This document shows positions 17,548-25,243 of a stretch of DNA of 63,815 nucleotides, piece after piece. The translations under genes were made by a program, and so were the position numbers. The DNA is from Oscillospiraceae bacterium (GTDB taxonomy: Bacteria; Bacillota; Clostridia; Oscillospirales; Oscillospiraceae), in contig CAJTFN010000022.1 in NCBI GenBank assembly GCA_910575815.1, forward strand, positions 1 through 63,815. The letters run 5' to 3'. The stretch's first letter is position 1, and every line of letters begins with the position of its first letter. The notes beneath the pieces were generated by a model, which saw only the letters and a list, made by a program, of their open reading frames with translations, was not told the origin of the DNA and did not search any database.

Positions 17548-17751
17548 TTAAAGACGCGCCTTCTCCGCCTCCCGAAGCTGCTCCGGGGTCAAAGGCTCGT
17601 TGGTCTCCTCCGGCGCCAGCCGCTTCAGAGCCTCCCGGATGATTGCGCAGCCGTGGAGACTGCAATTGTGTTCAAACCCGCAGCCGAAGCAGCGGTGGTT
17701 GGCCTCAACGGCAATCCGCCGAAGCTCCCGCCTTAAAACATCATCGTTCAC
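17548..17751 (-). CDS. Small Cys-rich phage protein, 67 aa
   Basis: 67 residues from GTG 17751, which overlaps the PcfJ-like gene stop (GTGA) and has AGGAGGCGGGG upstream. The protein has helix-forming N- and C-termini and a central Cys/His cluster (HRCFGCGFEHNCSLHGC), likely metal binding. Downstream, before 17462, another frame carries a CPDIWSLCREC motif without a usable start, similar in style to the zinc ribbon at 17202. Function unknown. Confidence 0.6.
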   Translation of the reverse strand: MNDDVLRRELRRIAVEANHRCFGCGFEHNCSLHGCAIIREALKRLAPEETNEPLTPEQLREAEKARL

Positions 17752-19424
17752 GCGCTCCCCGCCTCCTCCTTCCGCCTCGGCAGCACCGGCTTCCCGTCCT
17801 GATCCCTCCGGCTCCCGGCCTTCAGCCATGCAAGCCAAATGTCCAGAAATTCCTTGTGAACCTTCCGTGGGCTCTCCCCACCGCTCCGCTCGTTGTCATA
17901 CCCATGAATCTGCCGGATTTGGTTTCCGGCCATCTCAATGGTCACATAAGGCGTATTGGGCGCGGAGGTTTTTCGCAGGAACAAGATCGTAAGCACTCCC
18001 TTGAGATGCCGCTCCGCGTAGCCGCCCACGCAGTGGCTCAGAGCCTTTCCCTCCCTTCGAATGGAGGCGGCTGTCAAGGGGAACACGATCCGCAGGCCGT
18101 CCAGCTCAAAGCTGTACTTTTTCATCCGGGCCAAACCCTTTACATTCGTTTTTTCTGCCATGGAGGTGAATTGACGCTCCAGGAGCCGAGCCGTGGCCCC
18201 GTCGTGGGCGGCCCGCAGGTCCTCCGGAAAAAGGACCCGGCTGTGTTCCAGGCACATGCCCAGGGAATACGCCGCCTCCAGATAATCCCGGTACTCGAGG
18301 AACACATCCGTGACGTCTCTCCGAACCAAGTCCGGGGCTATCACACAGTTATCTTCCAGATAGCGGGCAAGGCGGCGGGGGTCCAGATGGTAATGGCGGC
18401 AGAAGCTCAGGAAATACCGCGCCGTATCGTCTCCCCAGGTCTGGAGGAAGTCCGCCGCCTCTCTGACCGTCCAGCGCAGGGAAAACCAGCGCCGCGCCAG
18501 GTTCCGCAGTTCCAGCGCCAGCATCGGCGGCTTCAGTTCCAGTACCTCCCGCAGCTCCGGGGCCGAGAGGCCCGTCGACTTGCGGATATCCGGCTCCTCC
18601 CAGCGGATGGCGTCCGCGAATTTCTTCCGCTCGGAAATCAACGCCTCCACCGGCTCCCGGAGCCCGGCCCTCACCAGCATTTCAATCTGACGGGGATAGA
18701 TGCAGTAGGCGGTCATAAAAGAGACAAAATCCCAGAAGAGATGGAGATTTGGCTTCCAGTGAGAATAATAATGGGAATAGCAGGTAACAGGGCAGCTTTT
18801 TACCGCGGAGCGATTCAGGATGAAATAATGCTCGTAGTGAAACCAAGAGAATGAGCCCGCTTTAAACGGCTCCTGAACCAGCTTCCGCCGCCCCAGACGG
18901 CCCCGCTCGTGAGACACCCATGGTTTGTCTCCAAAAACCTGATAGTCTGCCTGCATCACGTCCCCGGGGGCAAATCGGTAACCGCTGGAAAGCCAATATG
19001 CAGGCGGGGCGGTCAGATCTGCCTCCGTCTCATAGGATTTGTTCAGCACCAGGGCGTCAGCGTAAAGGGCTTCCTCCGTGGCATGGAGGAGCAGAACGCA
19101 TTTCGATTCCGTCAGCATATGCCGCTTCTCCGCCTTCCGCAGGTCCTTCACGGTGACGCCTCGGCCGCACCAGGGACAGAAATACGCCCCGTTATGCTTC
19201 AAGCGCCCCAGCAGTTCCCGCTCCCATGGGAATTCCGTCTGCCGGTGGTTCTCCAGAAACTCGGAGCGCCCGCAGCAGCTTGCCCAAAAGCGGAAACCGG
19301 TTTTCTCCGGCCGATAGAACAGGTAATGGGGAAACAAGGCGTTCATGCACTGGATGTCCCCGGAGGTAACCACCGGCCAGGAGGCCAGAATGGCCTGTTC
19401 CTCCAGCGTATGCTTATCAGACAT
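17748..19424 (-). CDS. PcfJ-like protein
   Basis: 558 residues. The C-terminal third has the PcfJ signature: KALSHCVGGYAERHLKGVLTILFLR-type sequence (here about residues 465-490), then YVTIEM and IRQIHGYDNE. The N-terminal part has Cys pairs (CPWCGRG near 82-88) and a large helical, aromatic-rich middle. PcfJ (PF14284) is known from enterococcal conjugative plasmid pCF10 and many Firmicute phages; its biochemical role is not established. It is encoded next to a PcfK-like protein, the usual pairing. Confidence 0.85.
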   Translation of the reverse strand: MSDKHTLEEQAILASWPVVTSGDIQCMNALFPHYLFYRPEKTGFRFWASCCGRSEFLENHRQTEFPWERELLGRLKHNGAYFCPWCGRGVTVKDLRKAEKRHMLTESKCVLLLHATEEALYADALVLNKSYETEADLTAPPAYWLSSGYRFAPGDVMQADYQVFGDKPWVSHERGRLGRRKLVQEPFKAGSFSWFHYEHYFILNRSAVKSCPVTCYSHYYSHWKPNLHLFWDFVSFMTAYCIYPRQIEMLVRAGLREPVEALISERKKFADAIRWEEPDIRKSTGLSAPELREVLELKPPMLALELRNLARRWFSLRWTVREAADFLQTWGDDTARYFLSFCRHYHLDPRRLARYLEDNCVIAPDLVRRDVTDVFLEYRDYLEAAYSLGMCLEHSRVLFPEDLRAAHDGATARLLERQFTSMAEKTNVKGLARMKKYSFELDGLRIVFPLTAASIRREGKALSHCVGGYAERHLKGVLTILFLRKTSAPNTPYVTIEMAGNQIRQIHGYDNERSGGESPRKVHKEFLDIWLAWLKAGSRRDQDGKPVLPRRKEEAGSA

Positions 19425-19426
19425 TT

Positions 19427-19804
19427 CTACGCCTCCTGCCAGAAGTCCTCCAGGTTCAGTAGGACGGGGCCGCCCTGCCCCTGGGCCTCGCCGTCAGCCG
19501 TATTCCGGCCGCAAAGGTCAATGGACATCTGGAACCGGACCTCCGCGCCAGGGAAGTAAAACCGCGCGGCCCGGCGGAAGGCCTCCAGATCGGAAATGCC
19601 ATTGCCGCAGCTCTTCGCCACGTCCTTCATGCACGCCTCAAAGGTCCCGCCCTGGACCACAGCCTGGGCAAATTCTTCATCCTGGCGGCAAAAGTCCGCC
19701 AGGGTCTCGCAGACCCGGTCCTTCATGATCCGGGCGTAACGATCGTATTGGGCGGAGGCACGCTCCGCCTCCAGTTTTTCAAGGGCCTGATCTTTCCAGC
19801 TCAT
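19427..19804 (-). CDS. PcfK-like protein
   Basis: 125 residues from ATG 19804, which overlaps the DUF3102 gene stop and has GGAGGTG upstream. The segment FAQAVVQGG followed by CMKDVAKSCGNG, ISDLEAFRRAARFYFPG resembles the PcfK domain (PF14058), which has the pattern of an acidic helix then a Tyr-Phe-rich end. It pairs with the PcfJ-like gene directly downstream. Function in the family is unknown. Confidence 0.7.
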   Translation of the reverse strand: MSWKDQALEKLEAERASAQYDRYARIMKDRVCETLADFCRQDEEFAQAVVQGGTFEACMKDVAKSCGNGISDLEAFRRAARFYFPGAEVRFQMSIDLCGRNTADGEAQGQGGPVLLNLEDFWQEA

Positions 19805-20829
19805 TCCGCACACCTCCGTATGTTATCTGAAAAGGCCAGCAGCGCTTTCCGGAGCTTCCCGGCGGAATCCATATCCTTGCCGCGGACCTTCAGCAGGATG
19901 CCGTGCATCTGATTGGTCAAAGACTGCGCCTGGTCAAACAGCAGCTTGAAGGAGGCCAGATCCCCGTCGGAACCGATGGCGGACTGAGCGCCGGACTTGG
20001 CGGCGGCGTCCAATTGCCGCCGGGCCTCCGCCAGTTCCGCCTCCGCCTTCTCCGCCCGGGCGAGGATGGCGGCGTTGGCACCGGCCTCCTTCTTCGCGTC
20101 GGAAAGAGCCTTTTCCGCCTCCTTGCGCTGCTTTTCGGCGGCGTCCACCTTGGCCTGCATCCCGGCAATGGCCTCGGCCTTGGCCTTCTCCACGGCCTTC
20201 TGGTCCACCTCCACCGCCACGTCCACCGGACGCTCCCGTAGCTCCTTCAGCTCCGCCTGGGCCTTTGCCAGGGCGTCCCGGGCCTGGGCCTCGCCCTCCT
20301 GGGCGCAACGGTGGATATTCTCCAAAGCCCTCATATCCGCTTCCATCTTGGCCCGGCTCTCCTCGGCGGACCGGGCGTCCGCCTGGGCGGCCTCCGCCGC
20401 CTTCCGGGCCTCGTCCCGCTCCCGGATGGCCTTCTCCAGCTCCCGGGAAGTCATGTCGATGACGTTGTTTTCCGCCAAGAAATCCTCACGTTCAGCAGAC
20501 GGCAAAGCCAGAAGTGTCAAGGCTTTTCTGACGCCCAAATCCCCAACCAGTTGGGGATTTGGAAACTCCTTCGCAACCTTCATGTAACTCTGAGCCGTCG
20601 TTTCGGAGAAACACACGTTCTCCTTCAACCAAGGAAGCCACTCCCCATGGGAAAGCATCTCCTTCGCCTCGATCAGCCGGAGTCCGATGTCCACGATGTT
20701 CCGGGCCAGCTCCTGTTTCAGGTGCAGAATCTCACAGGTCACAGCCTCAATATCCCTTGTAGTTTCCGCCGGGTCAGCCTGTCCTTGGAGCTGTCCCCGC
20801 AGGACCTCCGCCAAATTATAATCACCCAT
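19801..20829 (-). CDS. DUF3102 protein with long coiled coil
   Basis: 342 residues. Residues about 15-120 match DUF3102 (EILHLKQELARNIVDIGLRL, EAKEMLSHGEWLPWL, FSETTAQSYMKVA). About 130-285 are a long Ala/Glu/Lys coiled coil, and the rest is helical. The start overlaps the ParA stop by eight bases. DUF3102 proteins are found near ParA in Firmicute phages and plasmids, so a ParB-like or segregation partner role is a reasonable inference, but no DNA-binding domain can be proved by eye. Confidence 0.8.
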   Translation of the reverse strand: MGDYNLAEVLRGQLQGQADPAETTRDIEAVTCEILHLKQELARNIVDIGLRLIEAKEMLSHGEWLPWLKENVCFSETTAQSYMKVAKEFPNPQLVGDLGVRKALTLLALPSAEREDFLAENNVIDMTSRELEKAIRERDEARKAAEAAQADARSAEESRAKMEADMRALENIHRCAQEGEAQARDALAKAQAELKELRERPVDVAVEVDQKAVEKAKAEAIAGMQAKVDAAEKQRKEAEKALSDAKKEAGANAAILARAEKAEAELAEARRQLDAAAKSGAQSAIGSDGDLASFKLLFDQAQSLTNQMHGILLKVRGKDMDSAGKLRKALLAFSDNIRRCAE

Positions 20830-21580
20830 GATGTCCCTCCAGATACTCCCGCACGAAGGCCCGGTAATCCTTCGAGGCCCCGCAGTGGGGGCTGAACGTC
20901 AAAATGCTCTCCCTGGCGGCGATGCTCCGGGGCACCGGCGGGCTCATGCGGATTCTGGTGTGAAATACCGGCAGGCCCGATTCTAGCTTCAGCAGCCGGT
21001 GAATATCCCGCTCCTCGGCGGTCCGCTGGAACTGGGTGCCCAGGACGCCCGCCACCCGGAGCCGGGGATTGACGCTGCGCATGGAATCCACCTGCCGCGT
21101 CAGCTCCGCCATTCCGGCGGTGCTGAACACGTCCAGCCGGATAGGAATGATGACCTCATCTGCCGCCAGCAGCGCCGCCTGGGAGGCAAGGCCCAGAGAG
21201 GGCGGCAGGTCGATGATGAGATAATCCACGCCGTCCTCGTCCATCACAGTCCGCAGGTCCTCGATCTGCGTCACCCTGGCGCCGCTGTTCGGCAGGTCCG
21301 CCCGGGCCAGCTCCATCCCGGAGGGAATGAGGTCCAGATTCGGCCCCACCCGAATCCCAAAATCCGCCCAGAAGTCCGTGCCCGTCGTCAACAGGGTCCA
21401 GGTGTTGCCGCAGTTACTGGTGTCCGTGACACCAAAGTACTGGGACAGGTTTCCCTGCTGGTCCGCGTCGATCAGCACCACCTGCTTGCCATGCTCCGCC
21501 GAAAGACACCGGGCCATAGTGGCGGCGGTGACGGTCTTTGCCGTCCCGCCCTTTAAATTCAATATCGCGATGGTTTTCAT
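20822..21580 (-). CDS. ParA/Soj-family partition ATPase
   Basis: 252 residues with a deviant Walker A KGGTAKT at about 10-16, VVLIDADQQGN at 34-44, and YLIIDLPPSLG near 120, the standard ParA motifs. ParA ATPases position plasmids and chromosomes. In this prophage it precedes the DUF3102 gene and follows the helicase. It may keep an extrachromosomal phage form stable or act in replication; a ParB gene and parS sites are not obvious. Confidence 0.9.
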   Translation of the reverse strand: MKTIAILNLKGGTAKTVTAATMARCLSAEHGKQVVLIDADQQGNLSQYFGVTDTSNCGNTWTLLTTGTDFWADFGIRVGPNLDLIPSGMELARADLPNSGARVTQIEDLRTVMDEDGVDYLIIDLPPSLGLASQAALLAADEVIIPIRLDVFSTAGMAELTRQVDSMRSVNPRLRVAGVLGTQFQRTAEERDIHRLLKLESGLPVFHTRIRMSPPVPRSIAARESILTFSPHCGASKDYRAFVREYLEGHHG

Positions 21581-21622
21581 ACACGTATCCTTTCAGCCGC
21601 CAACGGGCGGCATATGTATCGT

Positions 21623-22963
21623 TCAAAATGGCAGATCCTTATGTTTACCCTCCAGCTCCGTAATTTCCACCTGCCGGGCCGCCATTTCCCAGCCGAAGGG
21701 CTTCTTCGGGTCCCCGCCGTCGGCGAAAAACCGCCGGGACTTCTTGTCAAAATCCAGCCAAGGCTGAATCTTGGACCCAAATTTGCGGTTTTTCAGCGTC
21801 ACCAAAATCGGCTTTTTTGTATCACCAAACATGCGGGTGGTAAGAAAAAATACATTGTCCGCCGCGTTTGTAATATCGCCGCTGCCGCCGACGTCATCCG
21901 CCGTGAACTTATCCGCACTCCCCTTCTGCCCGGTTCCAGACTCTTTCTTGGGATGGACCACCATGTGGACGTGTGCGTTCTGGCGCTTGGCAAACCTCGC
22001 CAGTTCCTGCGTAAACTTGGATTGTTCCCGGTAAAAGTCCTTTTCGCGAACACCGAAGAAATCCACGGCCATGATGTTATCCACCAGGAACACATCTGCG
22101 CCGTATCGCATTTTTGCGTAAGAAAACTGGCCTAAAATCGCCTTTGGGTCGTGCGTGGTGTTTCGCTCCAGGTCAAAGAGCCAGAACCGTTCCCTCAGCC
22201 ACTCGGAGATCAGCGTCGCGGTTTGCGGGTTTACCGTCGGCATCTCCTTTCCCGTCAGGGGGTCGTGCCTGTACTCGACATGATCAGGGCCCGCCGCCTG
22301 GAGATAGGTCCATTCCCGGAACTGCTCCTTGTCCAGTTCTCCGGAATAAGCGCATACCTTGTGCCCCTGGTCAATTGCCTGTAGCAGCATTTGGCTCAAG
22401 ATCGTACTCTTGCCCATGCCGCGCTTCCCGGTCCAGATACTCAGCTCCCCGGCAAAAAAGCCGCCGATGCTCTTGTCCAGCCGCTCAAAGCCGGAGAGTG
22501 TCCGGGGGATTTTAGTCAGGTCCCAGGGCTCTACTGTGGAAAGATCTATCAGGCCATAGGCGGGCAGCTCTTCCGCACCGCAAAAAATATCCAGAAGGAG
22601 ATCATGCCCATAGGCGTCTATGTATTCCTGGATAGTCTTGCAGCCCCGGAAGCCCGCATCCTGAATGACATAAATGCAGCAGGTAGACAGGCGGGGGGCA
22701 ATCTCCTTCACCAGCTGCTCCCGGGCGATGGCGTTCGGCGTGACAATGACGACATAGGGGAACAGCTCGAAAAATGGGCGGCATTTTACGAAATCGTCCC
22801 ATTCTCCATCGCTGGGTAAATACACGGCGTTATTTGCGATGTGCTGGACCTCAACCGCGCTGGAACAAATCCAGATTCCACGGGGATCGTCTACGGAAAT
22901 GTACTCTGCCCCGCAAAAGGACAGATATTCCCGTGCTAATTTGACTGCCTTTTCAAATTCCAT
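21623..22963 (-). CDS. Toprim/DnaB-like replicative helicase (Twinkle-type)
   Basis: About 446 residues from ATG 22963 (GAGGGTG upstream); an earlier ATG at 22978 also exists. Residues 1-140 have a Toprim-like alpha-beta pattern (YVVIVTPNAIAREQLV). The rest is a DnaB-type RecA fold: IWTGKRGMGKSTILSQ with Walker A at about 185-193, then DVFLVDNIMAVDFF (Walker B) and a later HMVVHPKKE. Such Toprim-helicase proteins unwind the phage replication fork. The start overlaps the end of the initiator gene by 11 bases, linking the two. Confidence 0.85.
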   Translation of the reverse strand: MEFEKAVKLAREYLSFCGAEYISVDDPRGIWICSSAVEVQHIANNAVYLPSDGEWDDFVKCRPFFELFPYVVIVTPNAIAREQLVKEIAPRLSTCCIYVIQDAGFRGCKTIQEYIDAYGHDLLLDIFCGAEELPAYGLIDLSTVEPWDLTKIPRTLSGFERLDKSIGGFFAGELSIWTGKRGMGKSTILSQMLLQAIDQGHKVCAYSGELDKEQFREWTYLQAAGPDHVEYRHDPLTGKEMPTVNPQTATLISEWLRERFWLFDLERNTTHDPKAILGQFSYAKMRYGADVFLVDNIMAVDFFGVREKDFYREQSKFTQELARFAKRQNAHVHMVVHPKKESGTGQKGSADKFTADDVGGSGDITNAADNVFFLTTRMFGDTKKPILVTLKNRKFGSKIQPWLDFDKKSRRFFADGGDPKKPFGWEMAARQVEITELEGKHKDLPF

Positions 22964-23723
22964 CTTCACCCTCATCATCGTAGGCGCCCGCTCTGGCGGG
23001 CAGCTCGTCCGGCTTCAGGGGGAACACCGTCAGCCAGTTGGAGACAGTGGCCTTTTCCAGAAGCGCCAGCTTCATTTCCCGGTCCCCGCCGGAGAGCTTG
23101 TCCAGCTTGTGCAGGATGCCGTTCATGGCCCGGGTGGTTTTCACCGGGGACTTCTTCGCCACCGCCCGGTTTTCCAAAAGGCCCAGGAGCGCGTCCAGAA
23201 GTTGAGCGTCTTCTCCGGCGTAGCCCTCGCAGAGACGGAGAATTTCATGGGGGACTATAGGGGGTATATTCTTACTTGTATTATTCTTACTATTTAAAGG
23301 GGGTGAAATTTTTTTCACCCCTGGGGTGCAGAAATTTTCGGGGGTGAAATTTTCTTCACCCCCCTGCGGAGGCGGCATGTCCGCCAGCTTTCGGCCCACA
23401 AAAATGCGCCGCCGCACCACCGTTCCCTCCCCGCCGGAGCAAGGAACCGGGCCCTCGTCCATGTGGATGTGCCCCCGGTCCCGCAGCTCCGCCAGGGCGT
23501 TTTGAAGCGTCCGTTCGGTGATAACGGAAACCTCCCCGGTCTTGGGGTCCTCGTGGGATAAAATCTCCAGCAGCGCCTGGTTGCTGGCGTAGCAAAAGCC
23601 AGTGCTGCTGGCCAATTGGACGATTCTGCCGTAAATCAGCTTGGAACGCTCCCGCAGACGCACGTCCTCCGCGACGGAAGCCGGGATGACAAGATACATC
23701 CCCCCTCGGGTGATATGATCCAT
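22953..23723 (-). CDS. Phage replication initiator (helix-turn-helix replisome organiser)
   Basis: 256 residues. The N-terminus (10-110) is a winged helix-turn-helix of the phage replisome organiser type: LRERSKLIYGRIVQLASS, GFCYASNQALLEIL, ITERTLQNALAELRDRG. The middle (125-150) is a low-complexity linker whose DNA contains palindromes (see origin entry), and the C-terminal 100 residues are helical. Such proteins bind origin repeats lying in their own gene and load the helicase, which is encoded directly downstream. DNA binding by this protein is inferred. Confidence 0.8.
   Translation of the reverse strand: MDHITRGGMYLVIPASVAEDVRLRERSKLIYGRIVQLASSTGFCYASNQALLEILSHEDPKTGEVSVITERTLQNALAELRDRGHIHMDEGPVPCSGGEGTVVRRRIFVGRKLADMPPPQGGEENFTPENFCTPGVKKISPPLNSKNNTSKNIPPIVPHEILRLCEGYAGEDAQLLDALLGLLENRAVAKKSPVKTTRAMNGILHKLDKLSGGDREMKLALLEKATVSNWLTVFPLKPDELPARAGAYDDEGEDGI
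23260..23364. other. Candidate prophage replication origin inside initiator gene
   Basis: Two near-identical palindromes, GGGGTGAAA-tttt-TTTCACCCC (23300-23321) and GGGGGTGAA-attttc-TTCACCCCC (23340-23363), with a half-copy GGGGTGCAGAAATTTTC between, lie next to an AT-rich stretch (23266-23297). They fall in the low-complexity linker of the initiator coding region, the place of origins in lambda O-type and related initiators. Seen directly; origin function is inferred. Confidence 0.6.
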
Positions 23724-23729
23724 GGCTGT

Positions 23730-23969
23730 TCAGCCCCTTTCTATCCAATCAATAAATCGGAAAATCTGGCTCACCAGGAAGCCCGATCCAATGACCGTAA
23801 GCATAAATGCCCAGGACACGGGGAAAATCCCTCCCCTCTTGTCCAAATTGGGGCTTGCATTCTGCCGGGAATTTGATATAATGAGCATAGACTTTGTTCC
23901 TCGGCTGAAGCCCTGGACAACGCCGCTCCGAAGTTGCCGCTTCGGGGCGGTCTTTTTTTTAATTTTCAT
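23730..23969 (-). CDS. Small membrane protein, 79 aa
   Basis: 79 residues from ATG 23969, which overlaps the stop of the upstream gene; a weak TGGAGG site precedes it. The N-terminal 45 residues are basic, and the C-terminal end has one transmembrane segment (VSWAFMLTVIGSGFLVSQIF). The first half is encoded by DNA that on the other strand looks like a small RNA with promoter and terminator, so the true start could be a later GTG near residue 51. Function unknown. Confidence 0.45.
   Translation of the reverse strand: MKIKKKTAPKRQLRSGVVQGFSRGTKSMLIISNSRQNASPNLDKRGGIFPVSWAFMLTVIGSGFLVSQIFRFIDWIERG
23855..23882 (+). promoter_or_regulatory. Sigma-70-type promoter of antisense small RNA
   Basis: TTGCAT (23855-23860), 16-base spacer, TATAAT (23877-23882). 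It points right, against the surrounding minus-strand early genes, and is followed within 80 bases by an intrinsic terminator. Confidence 0.7.
23889..23958 (+). ncRNA. Candidate about 70-nt small RNA, antisense to early operon
   Basis: The predicted start near 23889 follows a consensus promoter; the end is a GC-rich hairpin CCGCTCCGAAG-ttgccg-CTTCGGGGCGG followed by TC and eight T. The whole transcript is about 70 nt and has no start codon with a ribosome site. It is complementary to the 5' part of the 79-aa gene and lies upstream of the replication initiator, so it may regulate early expression or copy control like plasmid antisense RNAs. That role is inference. Confidence 0.6.
23923..23960 (+). 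terminator. Intrinsic terminator of small RNA
   Basis: CCGCTCCGAAG (23923-23933) pairs with CTTCGGGGCGG (23940-23950) with one mismatch, followed by TCTTTTTTTT. The orientation is rightward. On the minus strand there is no U-tract, so the early operon is not terminated here. Confidence 0.85.
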
Positions 23970-24232
23970 GGTTTGACAGCCTCCATGGGAATGGTCTGCG
24001 GGAAGGCGGTTTCGAGGTATCGGGCCCAAATGGCCTTGTAGAGGGCATCGTATTCCTCGTAGCTGAGCAGCCCTAATGCTTCTAGCATGTAGGCGGCGCC
24101 GCTATACTGGTATCGGTACATCCGGGCTAAGTCGAGATCCTTGTCGCGGATGCTTTTTTCCATGGCTCTTTCAAAAAAAAGCAGACGCTTCTCCCCGTCG
24201 GCCAACAGCTCCGCTTTCTCTTTCTCGGTCAT
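23966..24232 (-). CDS. Small phage protein, 88 aa
   Basis: 88 residues from ATG 24232 (AAAGGAGAA upstream), overlapping the stop of the preceding gene. The longer open frame upstream is a shadow of that gene. The protein is helical and charged (MTEKEKAELLADGEKRLLFF, DKDLDLARMYRYQ) with LGLLSYEEYDALYKAIWARY near the end. No family recognised; small acidic proteins of this kind are common in early operons. Confidence 0.65.
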   Translation of the reverse strand: MTEKEKAELLADGEKRLLFFERAMEKSIRDKDLDLARMYRYQYSGAAYMLEALGLLSYEEYDALYKAIWARYLETAFPQTIPMEAVKP

Positions 24233-24516
24233 GCAATTTCTCCTTTCCGCCGCAGCCCCTGCGCGGCAATCTCCTTCACCCGGGCCTCCGCCGAGGGCGG
24301 CAGCCGGTTCGGCACCTCTCCCTCCTGCGGAATCGGCCCGTTGTACAGCCGGAAGACGCTGGTACAGCCCTCCCGGCTGTCGTGGTATGTAATCGCCGAT
24401 ACCCACACGGGCTTGCCGTGGCGCTGGACCTGCTGGAGCCCGGTAATCCTGGTGGTGGTCAGGGGGTATCCCTTCCCGTCTATGATTTCGGTCCTTTGCG
24501 TAATTGTGATTTCCAT
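24229..24516 (-). CDS. Small phage protein, 95 aa, beta-rich
   Basis: 95 residues from ATG 24516 with AGGAGGG upstream. It begins MEITITQRTEIIDGKGYPL and is beta-rich in its first two thirds, then has a Pro-rich turn and a short basic helix. The stop overlaps the next start (ATGA), so the two are translationally coupled. Family not recognised. Confidence 0.6.
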   Translation of the reverse strand: MEITITQRTEIIDGKGYPLTTTRITGLQQVQRHGKPVWVSAITYHDSREGCTSVFRLYNGPIPQEGEVPNRLPPSAEARVKEIAAQGLRRKGEIA

Positions 24517-24613
24517 AAACATCCCTCCTGGGAAATCCTATGCGGTGATTAGTCCGGTTAAGCAGTCCCGCCGAAGTCCGACCGCTTTTGCGGCTCCACC
24601 CAGCTCCGTATCC

Positions 24614-24638
24614 GCCCCGCCCAAAGGCGGGGCTTTTT
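24614..24638 (+). terminator. Hairpin with rightward T-tract after cro-like gene
   Basis: CCCCGCC (24615-24621), loop CAAA, GGCGGGG (24626-24632), then CTTTTT on the plus strand. It lies just past the stop of the minus-strand Cro-like gene. It would terminate rightward transcription; on the minus strand it is only a stem without U-tract. No rightward promoter was found close by. Confidence 0.5.
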
Positions 24639-24858
24639 ACACGCTCTCCCCTCCCTCCGCCGCCCGGCCCGGCGGGTCCCGGCCATAGAGTTCGTCGATG
24701 GAGCAGCCGAACATATCCGCCAGAAGCGGAAGCTTGTCCGCTCGGGGAATCGCCGTGCCGTTCTCCCAGTGGCTGACGGCAGACTTGTCCAGCCCCAGGC
24801 GTCTGGCAACCTCAACCTTGGAAAACCCGGCGTTTTCACGCAATACCTGGATGTTCAT
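24637..24858 (-). CDS. Cro-like XRE-family regulator
   Basis: 73 residues. A single XRE helix-turn-helix is clear: LRENAGFSKVEVARRLGLDKSAVSHWENG at residues 5-33, then ADKLPLLADMFGCSIDELYG. The short C-terminus is polar. The gene has a strong AAAGGAGGTGA site and stands at the head of the leftward early operon, as expected for a Cro or early activator protein. It is opposed by the CI-like repressor at 25.7 kb. Confidence 0.85.
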   Translation of the reverse strand: MNIQVLRENAGFSKVEVARRLGLDKSAVSHWENGTAIPRADKLPLLADMFGCSIDELYGRDPPGRAAEGGESV

Positions 24859-24983
24859 GGGGTCACCTCCTTTCGCATTTTTAGTTGATTTTCCTGCAAC
24901 CGCATGATATGATAAATTGAATTAGAATCCACTGTGCCCGTGCTTGTTTCGGTGCTGACCGCCGCCTTAGTCTCAGGCATTGG
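24859..24983. promoter_or_regulatory. Upstream region of cro-like gene
   Basis: 125 bases between the Cro-like and small membrane genes. AT-rich from about 24886 to 24930, with AATTCAATTTATCATATCATG on the minus strand giving a possible TATCAT -10 box. No good -35 box was found, and no other gene is seen. Confidence 0.35.
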
Positions 24984-25172
24984 CTATCTCTGGACAATGA
25001 GCGGCATCACGACAAACCAGGAAAGCCAAATACCCAGCACTGTTCCCAGCACTGTTCCAAAAATCGAAGAAACAATGCGGGCTGCAAGCTTGTGAGCCAT
25101 CAGAAAATCAAAAGCGGGATGAATGACATTCCAGAAAAACCAATCATCGAGAGCCTTTAAGAACTTCTTCAC
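24984..25172 (-). CDS. Small membrane protein, 62 aa
   Basis: 62 residues from GTG 25172 with GGGAGGGG upstream. The C-terminal half is hydrophobic (RIVSSIFGTVLGTVLGIWLSWFVVMPLIV), one or two membrane spans. The promoter and ribosome site region (25181-25221) is a near-exact copy of that before the gene at 25547. Expression is therefore probably controlled with that gene. Possible roles include superinfection exclusion; none can be shown. Confidence 0.55.
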   Translation of the reverse strand: MKKFLKALDDWFFWNVIHPAFDFLMAHKLAARIVSSIFGTVLGTVLGIWLSWFVVMPLIVQR

Positions 25173-25180
25173 GTTTTCCC

Positions 25181-25222
25181 CTCCCCTGTCATGGATTTTA
25201 ATTCAACCTATGGGTTAATCAA
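25181..25222 (-). promoter_or_regulatory. Leftward promoter, copy 1 of 41-bp repeat
   Basis: On the minus strand TTGATT (25222-25217), 16 bases, TAAAAT (25200-25195), followed by the ribosome site of the 62-aa membrane protein. The spacer holds AACCCATAGGTT, a 4+4 dyad that could be an operator. This segment matches 25557-25597 at 39 of 41 positions. A rightward TTCAAC-16-TATAGA pair for the 25244 gene overlaps it. Confidence 0.6.
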
Positions 25223-25243
25223 ATATAGAAAGGATAGAAAATC

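Noticed and set aside
17462..17665. 67-codon minus frame with CPDIWSLCREC
   Set aside because: Its upper part is a shadow of the 17548 gene and there is no start signal before the Cys motif; possibly a decayed zinc-ribbon gene but not supported.
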